Source: Stenogyne calaminthoides
Taxonomy: Eukaryota; Streptophyta; Magnoliopsida; Lamiales; Lamiaceae
Assembly (NCBI GenBank): GCA_037126765.1
Contig: JBBCBC010000027.1
Span: forward strand, 7,154,406-7,218,405
DNA: 64,000 bases
Direction of reading: 5' to 3'
In this document: positions 34,891-47,568 of the stretch, one piece after another
Layout: every line of letters begins with the position of its first letter
How positions within the stretch are numbered: the stretch's first letter is position 1
Notes under the pieces: model-generated
What the model was told of the DNA's origin: nothing
Databases searched by the model: none
What the model saw: only the letters and a program-made list of their open reading frames with translations
Program-made: the position numbers and the translations under genes

Positions 34891-35860
34891 CTATATTGAT
34901 AATTCAAGATCCATTGAAAGATCCAATCTTAATTCTCCTAAAAGGCCCCCTCAAGTAGCCCAATATAAAGTCCAATAAGCTGAAAAAAAGTGTTTAAAAA
35001 ATAAAATAAATTTTGTTCTTTATTTTTCTATTTTTTTGAAAATAGTAAATAAAAGAAGGAGAAAGATTTTCTTTGAATTTTGTTATGTAATGAAGTTAAG
35101 TATTCTTGGAATACAAGATTATCTCATTAAATTCAAGAAATCTCCCATTTGGTTATTTACTATGTAAATTTCGAAAATTTTGAAAGAATAATGGAAAGAA
35201 AGATATTCTTGATTTTCTTGAAAAGATATTATGGAAGATATGTATTCTTGCAATACAGGCATATCTCATAAATTCAAGAAGATCCAAATCTTGGAATCTT
35301 GATCCTTATTTTTTTCGAAATACACCATAACAAGAGAATGTGAGATTTTTATGGAATATTTTAATTATGGAGAAAAGAATATATGAGATATATTCAAGAT
35401 TTCTTGGAGATCGAGAAAAGATTTTTTTCCTCCTATTCCATGTGAAAAAATCGCCACCACACCTCTATAAATAGGGGATGAGTGTTTCATTCTCAAGTAC
35501 AATTCCATGTCTTTGGAAAAATTAGTAAATCCACAAAGGTGGTGCAACAAATTTTATTTTCCCTTTTGTTAATTGTTCATGAGTTTCCTTCCACGGATTG
35601 ACGAGCAAGGATTGAGGAATACTTGGGAAGGCTTTTGGTGTGTTTTCATCGGCGAGATCATTGCCACTCAAGAGGTTAGTTCATATAAACTTCGTAGTAA
35701 TTCCGCGTCGTAGGTTTTATGAATTATTTATATGCATGATTTGTTGTTGAATTATTATTTGAATTAATATATGATTAATTCATGCTAGTAATAATTGTTA
35801 GAATTAAATTTGTATTTAAATATTCATCCAGAATAGATCAGGACAATTAATTCCCCAACA
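34891..35860 (+). repeat. Element C 3' LTR remnant (970 bp)
   Basis: Aligns with 21243-22200 of the 5' LTR (ATTGATAATTCAAGATCCATTG, then GGATGAGTGTTTCATTC). It lacks the first 870 bp and ends CCCCAACA. Confidence 0.85.
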
Positions 35861-36048
35861 TCTACAAGAGGTTAGTAATCCCGTAACTCCTATTAGTTGC
35901 ATGTTTAGAATTTCGTGAATTACGGTTATGTTGTTTAATTATTATGTTGAATTGATTTAGGATTAATTCATGTTAGTAATTATTTATTTAATTTAAATAT
36001 GTATTTAAAAATCATCTCAAATAAATCAGGGCACCTAATTTCCCAACA
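35861..36048 (+). mobile_element. Element A 3' LTR, segment 3 (end)
   Basis: Resumes after C with TCTACAAGAGGTTAG, matching 22016-22200 of C's LTR. It ends AATTTCCCAACA at 36048. Element A is thus bounded at this side, although no target duplication can be tested because its 5' end is lost. Confidence 0.8.
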
Positions 36049-38132
36049 ACCATTATTTGCCCTCCCGACCTCCGTTCCTTTCGCCACCAAGATCTTCACA
36101 AAGTAATCTTAATTGCGTAAAAAATTCCAAATTCTCTAAAATCTAATTACACAAAAAAATTTCAACATCAATTACACTAAAATATGTGTTGCTCCAATTA
36201 CACTAAATCAAACTATTACGTAATTAAAAAAAAAAATAAAAATAAGCTCGTTATATATACCATGCTTTTTACAAAAAGCGAGCTCCCATTAAAATCGGGT
36301 ATGGAGTGGCGTATGTAGTGACCCAATTCACATTTCAAATTGATTCAAGTGTTGAAGGGTGAATATGAATGAAAAATGGAGGTCTGTTGAATTTTTTTAT
36401 ATAACCAATCTTTTTTTGAGGAAGATGAAAATGTGAAGAGGGTGAATATTTAATTTTTAACTTTTAATTTTGCATTTTAAATATTTCATTTGTACATATT
36501 TTATTTTATTCTCTATTTTATTTTTTAAATTCATTTTTTAATATATATAATATTAATTTGTTTTTTAATTTTTATTTATTATGTTAATAAGTATTTTTAG
36601 CGTGGATGATCTTCTTGGTGATGATGGTGTAATTTTTATACACATTATTTTTCGGGGAAGGGGACAAACTGCCCGAAGTTAGAATTGCAAAAAAGAGTAA
36701 AAGTGATGATTTATTTGTCAAAATCCAAAAGTTTAGATTAAATTGCAATTTGTGAAAATGTGGTGATTTTATTACATAATTAAGCCTTTTTTTATATTAC
36801 AGAATGCAATATTATTATATTTTGCTTACAATCTTGCTTCAATTTTGCATTTAATATCTTTTTAAATTTCGTTTTTTGTATGTTAAGAATGTAATAATGT
36901 TATATTTTTTGCATGTAATACTGCTTTTGTTTTGATTTAAAACTCTTTCGAATTTACCTTTTGTATGTTTTAAATTTACCTTAAGGGAAAGCTAAGGCGA
37001 CAACAAATGCTACAACTTATAAGAAATGTTTCAAAAACAACTGGAAGGGAAATGCTACTCCATAATTCTGGACGATATGTGGAGATGACAGATTGAGAAA
37101 CTCTCGAAAATGCTTTTACACATAAAAAAGGTGTGCGCTCGTATTTTATGTGTTAATTCGTTGGTATTTTGTAAAATTATTAATAAAAATATATATACTT
37201 AATCAAATGATTTGATGAGAATTATATAAAATTATGTTGAACATATGTATATAGATTCTTTGGTGGGATGAATATTCAAACGTGACCCAATAAAAATAGT
37301 TGACCCATAAAAATGATTTGATCCACATTTTTTTTTAAAATGAACATTTGTGAAATTTAACAATAATAAAAAAACACTCCGAAAAAACATATCACTATTA
37401 AAGCGTGAAAAGAGCGTCAAACCTATATATGGGGGATTGAGAATTGTGATGAATATTAAATAAAATAAATTTTATCAATTCAGGGCATTATAAAATAAGT
37501 TAAGACGGTGCATTAGTGGATAACCAACTTTCACTATCATAATTCATAAATGTTGAATTAACTCTCGTTCCATCTTTCATTTTAGTCCAATCCCAACCCC
37601 CAATCCATCCTTATTCATTCACATCTCGTTATTTAACGTGATTGGATTGATTAATTATGATATAATTTGATAAGATTGAGTGAGATTAAATTAAGTTGAC
37701 TGAATTATTTAAATTAAAATACATTTATGTATTGTAAAATTCAATTTTTTAGTTATGTACTAAAAAAATTAATATTTGTATTTGAATTGAAGGATTAGAT
37801 TGAATACATATTAAATTGTCATAAATACCTTTAATGTGAAATAAGTCTTGCCCATTTTAAGTACAAATAAGAGAACAATATTATAATATTGTATTTGAGA
37901 TGAATATTGTCTCACCTTCCGTGTGTAAAATGTATGTCTCTAAATATAGGAATTAAAAACAACTCGATCTGAAAATATACATGGATCCTCATCTAACGAA
38001 CCAAATTGCCATGTACTTGAGATTAGAGTGCTAATCTCAACCTATCCCAGTTAATCCCGCGAACCATACATAGCCTCATTATACAAGATATGATCGATGA
38101 GGTAAATTAATGAGCCAGTGAAGTAAAATTAA
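36049..38132. other. AT-rich intergenic region, no gene seen
   Basis: Low-complexity AT-rich sequence. A short inverted motif pairs AAGCTCG (about 36245) with CGAGCTC (about 36289) across a loop. No ORF with family features. Confidence 0.6.
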
Positions 38133-38601
38133 GACATGTTTGTTTATAGTTTGGGAAGTGAATTTTAGAATTTCAAATATCAAATTCTCGTTTGTTTATC
38201 AGGATTTCGATATAGAATTTTTTAATCCTCAAAATTATACTCTATAATACTTAAAATACACATATTTTCAATATATTATCAATCATTTATCACACAATTT
38301 TTAATTATTATTATCTATCAAACTCAATACTCTATCTCCACCTTTATTACTTTATTATCAATATCAGTGTATATATACATATATAATATATACACATATC
38401 AATCATTCAATTATTTCCACATTACTTTTTACAAATATTTTTTTTTATCATCTACTTTTTCAAAATCATACTCTATCAAATCATATAAAATCCACACTTC
38501 AAACATATACAAAATTCATTTACATTTTTCCTTGTACCAAATTCTTCCAAATCCGTCGTACATGATTTCAAATTCACTCAAAACTATTAACAAACAAGAC
38601 C
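38133..38601. mobile_element. Decayed Tourist-like MITE
   Basis: GACATGTTTGTTTATAG at the left pairs imperfectly with CTATTAACAAACAAGACC at the right. TAA trinucleotides flank both sides (38130-38132 and 38602-38604). The interior contains phrases such as TAGAATTTCAAATATC resembling the SPS-intron MITE. Size 469 bp. The TTA/TAA duplication type and the TGTTTG terminus suggest PIF/Harbinger. Confidence 0.5.
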
Positions 38602-39125
38602 TAAAAGTTTGTTGTTTAATTATTTTTTAAAAATCGTGTAGTGTTATTAATTATAGAAATAATTTGAATTTAATCAAATGTATTGTCATTAATTTATTGT
38701 CTTATTACATGCAGTTTGATTGATTGTATAATCTTAAATTGCAATTTTTCATATCAAATGTGTTGTCACTCGAATTTTGCATACTTATTTTATTTTATAG
38801 AACAATATATTCTTGATCGAATTTATTACATGATCTCTCATATGAAACTTGTTCATTCTATAAAATTGATATTATTACACCTATAAAAGTAATACTATTA
38901 TTTTTTTAATTTTAATTTATAAATGTGTTGATATAGTTGATACAATTCACAATTGCTAATTCTATTCTCTTGTACATATGTTTCCAAATTAATGGGCATT
39001 ACTACCTACTAATTAGAAATTATTGTGAATATTTAATTAGGCACCAAACTAAGTATTCCAATATGTATTTTATTAACAAATTGTATTATGGTCAGTTATT
39101 ACAATTTTACCCTACGCAAGTTGTA
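38602..39125. repeat. AT-rich interval with one copy of a dispersed repeat
   Basis: No gene. At about 38837-38900 the sequence ATGAAACTTGTTCATTC, then TATAAAATTGATATTATTAC, matches related stretches near 47150-47215 (inverted), 54975-55040 and 60340-60400. Confidence 0.45.
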
Positions 39126-39466
39126 TTCCTGGTGTGGGTGTTGCGGAGGCAATTGCGATTAGACGTAGTTTACAATATGCTCTTGATTAGGGGGTTTGTG
39201 ATTTGGGGGTTGAGTCTGATGTTCAGGTTGTTATATTTGCTCTGCTGCGCCCAAGGCTTGATTTGAGTTACTTGGGCAATGTGATTCGTGATATTCTGGA
39301 GCTTGTGGAGGTGTTTGATCGAGTTTCGTTTGTCTGGACTAGGCGTGCTGGGAATTTTGTGGCCCATAGGTTGGCTATTTATGGTTTTTCTTGTGTTTCT
39401 GCTTTCTTTTTCATCCGTGTTTCGTACAACATTGTTGATACTGTTGAGACCGATTCGACTCTTTAA
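39126..39466 (+). pseudogene. Fragment of a retroelement RNase H-like (RVT_3) domain
   Basis: With one stop near 39187, the plus strand reads GVAEAIAIRRSLQYAL and then GVESDVQVVIFALLRP, LGNVIRDILEL, VSFVWTRRAGNFVAHRLA. The order (AEA start, ESD box, VRRxxNxVAH end) is that of the type-I RNase H-like domain in plant LINE-1 elements and derived genes. Upstream RT and the N-terminal DGS segment are absent. It is probably a dead 3' LINE fragment. Confidence 0.7.
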
Positions 39467-39540
39467 TTCTATCGGTTTTTCCTTTAAAAAAAAAGTCCCT
39501 ATGTTGTAACTTTTTCCCAATATGAAACTTATAACCGTGC

Positions 39541-39632
39541 TTGAAAATGCACGTTATATCAATTATGTCACATAAAACAAAATTATTTGAAAATGCACGT
39601 TATATCAATTATGTCACATAAAACAAAATTAT
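39541..39632. repeat. Perfect 46-bp tandem duplication
   Basis: The unit beginning TTGAAAATGCACGTTATATC occurs at 39541-39586 and again at 39587-39632 without change, implying a recent duplication. Confidence 0.85.
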
Positions 39633-39639
39633 TCTCAAT

Positions 39640-41208
39640 ATAGCCTAAACAATTGCCTACATTTCTTTTTTAAAACTAAACTCATATTTACTGTTCGAAA
39701 ATGCACACTGAATAAACTTCTTCCTCATGTAATTAACTATAAACAACACGAAAAATGTAACCACATTAGACTAATTAGTCATGTGCAACAAGCTCGAACA
39801 ATAAAATCTAGAAAATAAGCTCAAGCAAAATAGGCATGACGATTCATGAGAATGGAAAATATACTAAATTGTTTGACTAATGTTTTGGGAGAAAAAGGTA
39901 GGTGTCCTAATATATTGGTGGCAATTAGCCAACGAATTTCACTAATTGAACGCATTTGAAACATTCTTTTAACCAATTTGACACTATCATATTTTAAACG
40001 AAACTGTAACACGATATCTTTTAAGTTAGTAATAAATCATTTGTTCAATTTCAGCCCCAAAAACGCGATTTGAGGGGCATCTTTTACGTTAGGCGATTTT
40101 AGGTGAAATAAAATATAATTGAAATGGCGCTTTTACACTTCAACTTTGGTATTGTTAAAACTTAAAAGTAAAGAATTGGCAGTACTTCTAAAAGTAGCTG
40201 ATTGATGATCTCATGATTAAAGATGCAAATTAGTAAATTGCAAAAATATTAAAAAGGTAGACATTTTTGTCCTTAAAATATAGGAGGTGATATTTTTAAT
40301 ACCCGTTACGTTTAAAAATTGTGCAATTTGATGACAGAACTTTGGCTTGAAAATATCAGTTGGCCTGCTTAAGGACTAATGAATATGATCTTCAAATTAC
40401 AAAAAACTTAGAATAAAAAATACAATAAGTTACTAAGTTCTAAAACAGTCCTGAAATCACAATTTTAAAACAAAGGGTACTGAATTGACCCATTCTATTT
40501 TGCATTGGACGAGAAATTTACCCACCTATCCTAAAGATTATGAGTCCCATTTGTAGGTCCTAGGGCAAGTTTAACTAAAGTTTGATTCATTCACAATATA
40601 TAAAATCAATGTAAATAACTTAATTCAATTTAGTAATAAATGAATAAAAAAAACTGCGTGTGATGGCAATTGGTGCACCTAAATGTTACTCATCAGAAGT
40701 AGTTTGACTATGGGAGGATCAAAATTATTGTAGGAGAATTGATGTTGCTTTAATAATTTCTCATTCCTCAGCCTATATTCCTCTCTAAGTTTCCAATTAT
40801 CTTGACAAACAAAATGCGTGCCCTATGAATAAGCAATTAATAAATGATAAGTTATTTACCTTAACGTCTGCAATTTTATTTGGACGATGTTTAATTTGGC
40901 TTCTATCTTTAATTAATACGATATTATTTCTTGCCTTAAAAAAAACTGGAATTAATATTTGGGACAATATAGTGGGTATGTGTCTATGATAATTAAATGA
41001 TACAATAGTATGGGCATGGAGAAGTTACTGATAACCTACCCAAACGTGCCTAAACCTAACTGCAATCCAAGAATTCATACATCCCTTAAATTTAAATTAA
41101 AAAATCATACATCCCTAATAAAAAATAAAAAATTAAATTCACTCACCCCTTTAAATTTTTGGTTGTTGGTGCAGTTACTCATTTACCTCATCTCCCTCTA
41201 CTTATAGC
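39640..41208. other. Intergenic, upstream of HHP-like copy 1
   Basis: AT-rich; no gene recognised. Ends in a CT/CA microsatellite. Confidence 0.55.
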
Positions 41209-41242
41209 TCTCTCTCTCTCTCTCACTCACACACACACAAAC
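41209..41242. repeat. (CT)n/(CA)n microsatellite in the HHP-like copy 1 5' flank
   Basis: A CTCTCT run passes into an ACACAC run. CT-rich tracts are common in plant 5' UTRs; this lies about 180 bp before the first candidate ATG of copy 1. Confidence 0.7.
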
Positions 41243-41388
41243 GCACAAAAACTTGCTTCATTATTTTTCATAAACATAGAATTTAAAAGGGTTTCAATTT
41301 CTTGTTGAATTAATCAAGAATTTGTGCAAAGTGTTATATATATGATAAGAACAGCAAAGGGACTGTTTGGCAGAGGAAAAATTCAGGG

Positions 41389-44101
41389 ATGGATGGGAAT
41401 AAGTGTGACAAAAACTGTCTTTTAACTGTTTACCAAAATTAGTGACGGAAGAGAAGATTGATGGAAGAAAAAATTGAAGGGGGCAATATCGACTTTTATT
41501 GTTCGATGAAATTCGGATTATATGAAGGATAATGAGTTTATATTGGATTATTACAGGGCAAATTGGCCTGTTAAAAAGAACCTTCTTCAGCTTATTTAGG
41601 TGGCATAATGAGACTCTTAATGTTTGGACATAAGTGTTTTTTATGAAATTATTTCTGATTATTAATTGGTATTAATTATATATTACTACTATGTTTAATT
41701 ATTATTTGTAATTTTATTAATTTGTTTCAGGCATTTACTGGGATTCTTGTTTTTTTGTGGGTTTAACTGTAGGCAATCTAATGGATGTGCCTCACGTGGC
41801 AGATTTCATTACATTGATTACCGAGTAAGTTTTTTCAAGAATTTTTTTATGTTCCATTTTTAATTTGAAGCTTGAATATTACAGAATTAATTAAATTTTG
41901 TTGTTTTACTTTTATAACTCTACTGTACATACCAAGAAAGAAAATCGATAATAATGATTTAAATAATTAAATAGTTATTATTGATTTTTTGTTATTAATC
42001 TTTGTAGTTCTTCTTTCAATGTTCAGAATAATATACATTTGAATATAGTAAATTAGACTTCCCAAGGCTATGAAAACTTTGGCTGTAAAGCGTAAAAATC
42101 AACCGCCCACTTTAATAATTTGTTTGAGAAATTAGGTTGTGCTAATATATATAGTCTTCTTTTCTTCTTTTTTTTCAAGATATCGTCTCAAAGGAATAAA
42201 ATGATTAACAAATTTTTATGTTCCAAGTATCACTGTTTTTTTTTTTAAATCTTACAGCATTTTGAGAAATAAAATGATCGATAAATTAAGTCTTCAAATG
42301 AAGTTAAGTTTTTCTAGCACCTCATTTTCAATGAGTAAAATTTCCAAATGCATTTAATCATTTATCTTTATAAAAAGACATAGTTGAACGCAAATATGAC
42401 TTTATTAATTTTTATTTTTTGAAAAGCCTCTTTCTTGTGATGCTGCTGCGATTTCAAGAACTGTAATGGTTGTTACTGATTCTGTTGGCACTTGCATTTC
42501 AAATAGGATTACAACTTTTACCTAAAAGATGAGACATTTTTGGGCCCCAAAATCAAATTATTAATACTAGTATCTACAAACATTTTTCTTTAAATATCAG
42601 GGGGGCCCCATTTGTTGAGGCCTATGACGAAAAGGCCTATCCTGACCTCCAAATATTGGGTTAAATAAACCTAAGCATTTAGCAAACTAATTGAAAAAGT
42701 ATAATAAGTAAAAACACATACCCTGTGATGTAATTGCTTATAAACAAGGTATGAGCTTGCACTGCATAATGAAAAAATGAATTAGAGCTCTCGTCAAAAT
42801 TGAAAAAAAACGATTAATTTGTTTTTCCTATTTTTTCAATGATAGGCGAATTTTTTTGTGTATGACAGCCTCGTGAATCGCATTCGATCTGCAACACTAA
42901 ATCTCAAGCTCAACTAGTACTTAACTTAAAAACAAAACCCACGTCTATTATTAACCATTTAATTTGTTTATCAAATTATGTATTCTATATGATTCAGATC
43001 ATCAATTCTTTTTATTAATGTTAAGTTTATGACTTTTTTTATATGAAATGTTAATTTTTTACTTCGCGACTATAATAACATACGCAAATTACTACCTTGT
43101 GCAGACAATTTCCATCAAATTTAAAAGCTAATGCCTCCAAAAATTTCTCCTGGTGAGCACATTATCACCAAATCTACACATATCCTTTAAACTTTCCATT
43201 GATGAAATTGGTTATTTCCATGCTTCTGCTTGTTGGGCGGTCTTAAACGGTCATTAACATGTTATCACCTTTTGCATTAGCATTTTGTAATATACTTTAG
43301 CATTAAGCATGTGGTACAACATGTTAATGCATTGGTGTATTTCTAACAACAGCATATCATATAAAAAAAATCATGAAATTTGAGTGCGAGATCATCGATA
43401 TCGTCCTAACAATTCTTCCTCTTGTTTTCAAACAGGGCACAACAACATTGCCTAACCCTAAATCAAGAATCACAATGAACACAAACACATTATACTATGA
43501 AAAATTACAAAATGGCCCTTCTATGTCTTCTTATGTGGGTCAATGTTTTTGCCTTCTCTCTCAAGCAACACATGCCATCTCTTTTCATGCCATTCTCACC
43601 CTAAACTCACACCTGCTCCATGGACTATGTTGGCATCACAATCATGATCATCACCTCATTTTTCCCTCCCATATACTACATTTCCAATGCACCCCCATTG
43701 GCAAATCATCTACCTCTCAATGATCACACTAATGGGAATGTGCACCATAATTACCTTACTATCCCGGCCCCTGGCGGCGAAATACTGATCCCGGCCGGGC
43801 GGGCTTTTTAAATCCATAGGCTTATTTGGGCTTTTTTGCCCGGCGGTCCATCGCTCATAAATCAATTGGGACGACCTTCGTGAGCGCCATCTTGGCGTCT
43901 GAATGGGGATAAGCGTTCTACCGTATCGATCGGGGCGTTGTTTTTTCGTGGGCGGGTCCGGAGAGGTGGCATGGCCCGGAGTGGTTCGACTTGGCGGGGC
44001 ATAGCCATCAAATATTTCATGTGTTTGTGGTGATGGGGCATTGGCTCATTATGGTGCGGCTCAAGTTTTTCTTGAAGTATCGTAGTGGAGTGGGTTGTTG
44101 A
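41389..44101 (+). pseudogene. HHP: Heptahelical membrane protein (HHP/AdipoR-like), copy 1, frame-broken
   Basis: Plant heptahelical proteins are seven-TM relatives of adiponectin receptors (hemolysin III/PAQR family) linked to hormone and sugar responses. Four exons: about 41389-41629, 41731-41824, 43105-43152 and 43436-44101. Read across frameshifts, they give MKDNEFILDYYRANWPVK, WHNETLNVWT, a first TM exon, an NAS-rich loop exon, then WPFYVFLCGSMF, a CHLFSCHS-type zinc-ligand motif, DYVGITIMIITSFFPPIYYI and a C-terminal HSHQIFHV motif. The stop is TGA at 44099-44101. Oddities: the exon 1 donor reads AC/ATAAGTG instead of GT; a one-base loss in exon 1 turns CAGG into CGG compared with copy 2; several shifts occur in the last exon, mostly in homopolymer or GC-rich stretches. 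It could be a pseudogene or a poorly polished gene. Confidence 0.85.
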
Positions 44102-46120
44102 ACCGTTTGTTTGATGATCAATTAATGTGTATTTAGGGCAACATTTTTTAGGGCCCTTTATAATGTTGTGTAGCAATTTGGTGCATTTCTTTATTTGTTT
44201 TCAAGTGGATTTCAAGATTGTATGGTGTATTGACATATGAATTAAATGTATTGATATATATTTAGTAAGGAAAAATATTATAGTGGAAGCAACTTGAATC
44301 ATACATATGTGCCATCATTGGATCTACATGATATGTTTACTAATCAATGTTAATTCAATTGACAATTTGCTATTGAGTGTGAGACAAAATCAAGATTTTA
44401 ACTGACAAACTTTGAGTTTAAGTGGCATTAAGATAATGATTTGACTTTTTTAATTAAAATAATAGCATTATATAACACTTCAGTACAAATTAATTTACTT
44501 TAGTACTGACTTGTGGTGGTAGTGCTATGGCTAAACCAAGTGTCTATAAGACTGCACCCGCATGCAATTGCACGCGACACACGCAACACTTGGTAAAGAC
44601 ACCACACAATTTATCAAATATTATACATTGTGCTAACGATGGACTTCTAAGATCCAGGGTCAAATACAATGATGGACGGATCAGATTTTCATTTTTAAGG
44701 AGACGAAATTTTCCATTGATATAAGGATAGCAAAATTTAATATTTTTGATGATGGCGAAATGATAAAATTAATTTTTTAATTTTAAAATATAAATATATA
44801 AATTTCTACATATTTAGTACAAAAAATTTAAAACCAACTCCCCCCACCCCACCCCACCCCCATTTACTATTAAGTCTCTCATGGGCATAAAGTGCGCTTT
44901 GCGCTCTTTAAATATTGATTATTAATCAACAACTAATATTATTCAATTACAATAACTAGTATTATTTAGTGAAAAAACAACTAATATTGATCAACTATTA
45001 TTGTTTGATGTACATGCTAATATTTTTTTTTTTTTTTAAAAAAATGGGTCTCATAAGTTTCTTAAACTCTATTTTTAGGTCCCAAAATATTTAACTATCT
45101 AATTTTAGTCTCATAACTATTTCAATTTTTCAATTTTGGTCTCATTCTTGCGGAAAACATAAAATTTTATCGTTTTTGATCATGTAATGCGAAGACGATC
45201 TGATTAAAATGGGGATTTTAGAAACTCATAGTTGACATGGACACTAACTATTAAACAAAAAAAATTTATTTTTCTACAATTTATGAGAATTTTCTTGCTC
45301 TTTCTAAATTTTTAAAAAATAAAATTTTATTTTACGATGATTAAGCGTTTCGTCAACTATGAGCTTTCTTCTCAATAATGCTTGTTATGTATTTTCATTT
45401 ATTTTTGAAAATGAAAAAACAATTATTGTTTTGGAATGAAAAAGCGAATTATAGGAAAGTTATAAGACTAATTATTTTTTCTCAATATTGTTAGTTGAAA
45501 ACAACTAGCATCAATATTGTTTTAAAAATACAATTGAGCGCACGATACGCAGTGCGTATCAAAGATTAATAGTTGCATAGATTAAGCTTAAATGTCCATA
45601 TCAATTATAATGTAGCTTATTATACAAGTTGCTCTAAAGATTTGTTTGGATTCCGTTTAAATTAGAAGGCAAGCAACCCACCTGTATATTAATTAAGCAT
45701 GTTCTCGACTCATTGTATTCACATTTACATTCTCCTCGATCAAAAAAAAAAAAAAAAGATCGATCAACCACATGATAATAAATTTAAAAATTATAAATTA
45801 TCATAATTGATCACGGGTAGTGGGGCACGACTATATAACAAATATAAGTAAAAATGTGTTGGCTAAATCTCCATAAATAAAAATTAATTTGGAATAATTG
45901 ATCGCTCTATGCATGTCCATATATATAATATTCACTCCAAAAGCATTGAAATTGATTCAATCAAGTAACTCATACATATCCCTTTAAATTTCTTCATTTT
46001 TCTCATGCATATACTTGCCAAAAAAAAAAAGTTCCATTTCCTCTTAATTAAATTTCAAGAATCTGTGCATGAGAATACAGCCATGAGCAAAAGGGTCTGT
46101 TTGGATGAAAACAATTAAGA
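44102..46120. other. Intergenic between the two HHP-like copies
   Basis: No gene recognised. A C-rich stretch (44838-44863), a 45040-45190 segment related to the hairpin repeat at 48600-49035, and a poly-A run near 45742 are present. The last 80 bases resemble the 5' UTR of copy 1 (TCAAGAATCTGTGCA against TCAAGAATTTGTGCA). Confidence 0.55.
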
Positions 46121-47338
46121 ATGGGTGCATCAGAATCAGTGAGTGATCTAAACACCACCAAGAAGAAGAAGATTGATAATCAAAAAGCGAAGAAGATACA
46201 GACTTTTATCCTTCAATGAAATTCAGGATTATATGAAGGATAATGAGTTCATATTAGTTATTACAGGGCAAATTGGCCTGTTAAAAACCTTCTTCACCTT
46301 ATTTAGGTGGCATAATGGAGACTCTTAATGTTTGGACGTAAGTGTTTGTAATTTATTTTCTGATTATATGTTTTTCAACTAATTTTAATCGTTATTTCTA
46401 ATTTTAATCAATTTCTTGCAGGCATTTACTGGGATTCTTATTGTTTGTGGGATTAACAGTTGGTAATCTAATGGATGTGCCTCTGGTGGCAGATTTTTAT
46501 CACAACGATTACTCATGAGTAAGTTTTTGTTAGAAACCTTGAACTCGTTATTTTTTTTTTTTCATTTTAGTCATTTACTTCCATTGAAATTATATATGCA
46601 TTTGAAAGTAGATTTTGTGAAGGCCCTAAATGAGCACTTTGATTGTAAAAATATAAAGTTTCATTAATGTCTACTTCCATAATTTGTAATTATAACTTAG
46701 GTATGCAGTGTTAATTTAATTAGGCTTAGCCTCATAAGACAAAAAGCATGTGAATCAGGTTCCTTTTGAACTCGATTTTTTTTTAATATTCATTATGTAT
46801 GTACAAAAAATTTCTTTGTTATGTATAAACACTATCATTTTGTTATCACAAAAAGCAATAATGAAAACATTTAGAAAATCTTTTATTTTTTTAAAAAGTA
46901 AATTTTTGTCATATGATGTCATCATCATCGTAGACACAGTTCAGGTGTTACTGTATACAATCTGTAGCATTAACAAAGTCCTGCTTTATGAAATGTCTTC
47001 GGTGGAAACTTGTCCATGTATGAAGTTTATCAATTTTACACATAAATTAATATTACAACTTGGCTTATCAAGTGATATCGTCACACTTATAAAACTGGTA
47101 TCATAGCATTAAATGACATAGATACTAGTTTATAAAAAGTAATTGTATCAATTTATAAGTGTAATAGTATTAATTTTATATAATGAATAAATTTCACATA
47201 TCGAATGGTTAATTTGTGTAACTTTATATATATATGTTCGCATTCAAATGAAATTAAATGATATGATACTTTTTATTTTTGTCTTTTCTTCTTTTCAAAA
47301 TTTTCCAACCCATTCATGAAATTGGGGAATCGAGTTAT

Positions 47339-47568
47339 TCGCACTTTTGGTCCCAGACAATTTTTTCAATTTTGGTAGACAAGCTTACACTTTTGGTCCC
47401 AAAATCAAAATTTTGACACTTTTGGTCCCAAAAGCGAATTTTTTGGTCTTTTGTCCCAAAACTTACTTTTGTCTTTGGTGAATTTGGCGATTTGGGACCA
47501 AAAGTGTCAAAACTCGACTTTGGGACCAAATGTGTCAAAATTTGGTTTTGGGACCAAAATCGTGAGGG
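47339..47568. repeat. Inverted-repeat element in HHP copy 2 intron (TTTTGGTCCC hairpin)
   Basis: CACTTTTGGTCCC occurs at about 47341, 47390 and 47420 on the plus strand. Its reverse complement GGGACCAAAAGTGTC or a near match recurs at about 47487, 47522 and 47550. The whole folds into a long imperfect hairpin, as in non-autonomous foldback or MULE-type MITEs. Confidence 0.65.

Larger units (their letters stand above)
20373..35860 (+). mobile_element. Copia element C (plus orientation, interrupted by D, internally deleted)
   Basis: Its 5' LTR (20373-22200), primer-binding site, leader and gag to integrase run up to 25766, where element D interrupts. Integrase sequence resumes at 34790 for about 100 bp and then jumps directly into the middle of the 3' LTR (34891-35860). 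RT, RNase H and the first 870 bp of that LTR are deleted. Flanks are TCTAT (20368-20372) and TCTAC (35861-35865), a 4/5 match to a target duplication. The host sequence on both sides is the LTR of A. Confidence 0.85.

Noticed and set aside
46750..47106. 118-codon hydrophobic frame in the second intron of HHP-like copy 2
   Set aside because: AT-rich intron sequence giving Ile/Phe/Leu-rich translation; no conserved motif and no equivalent in copy 1.
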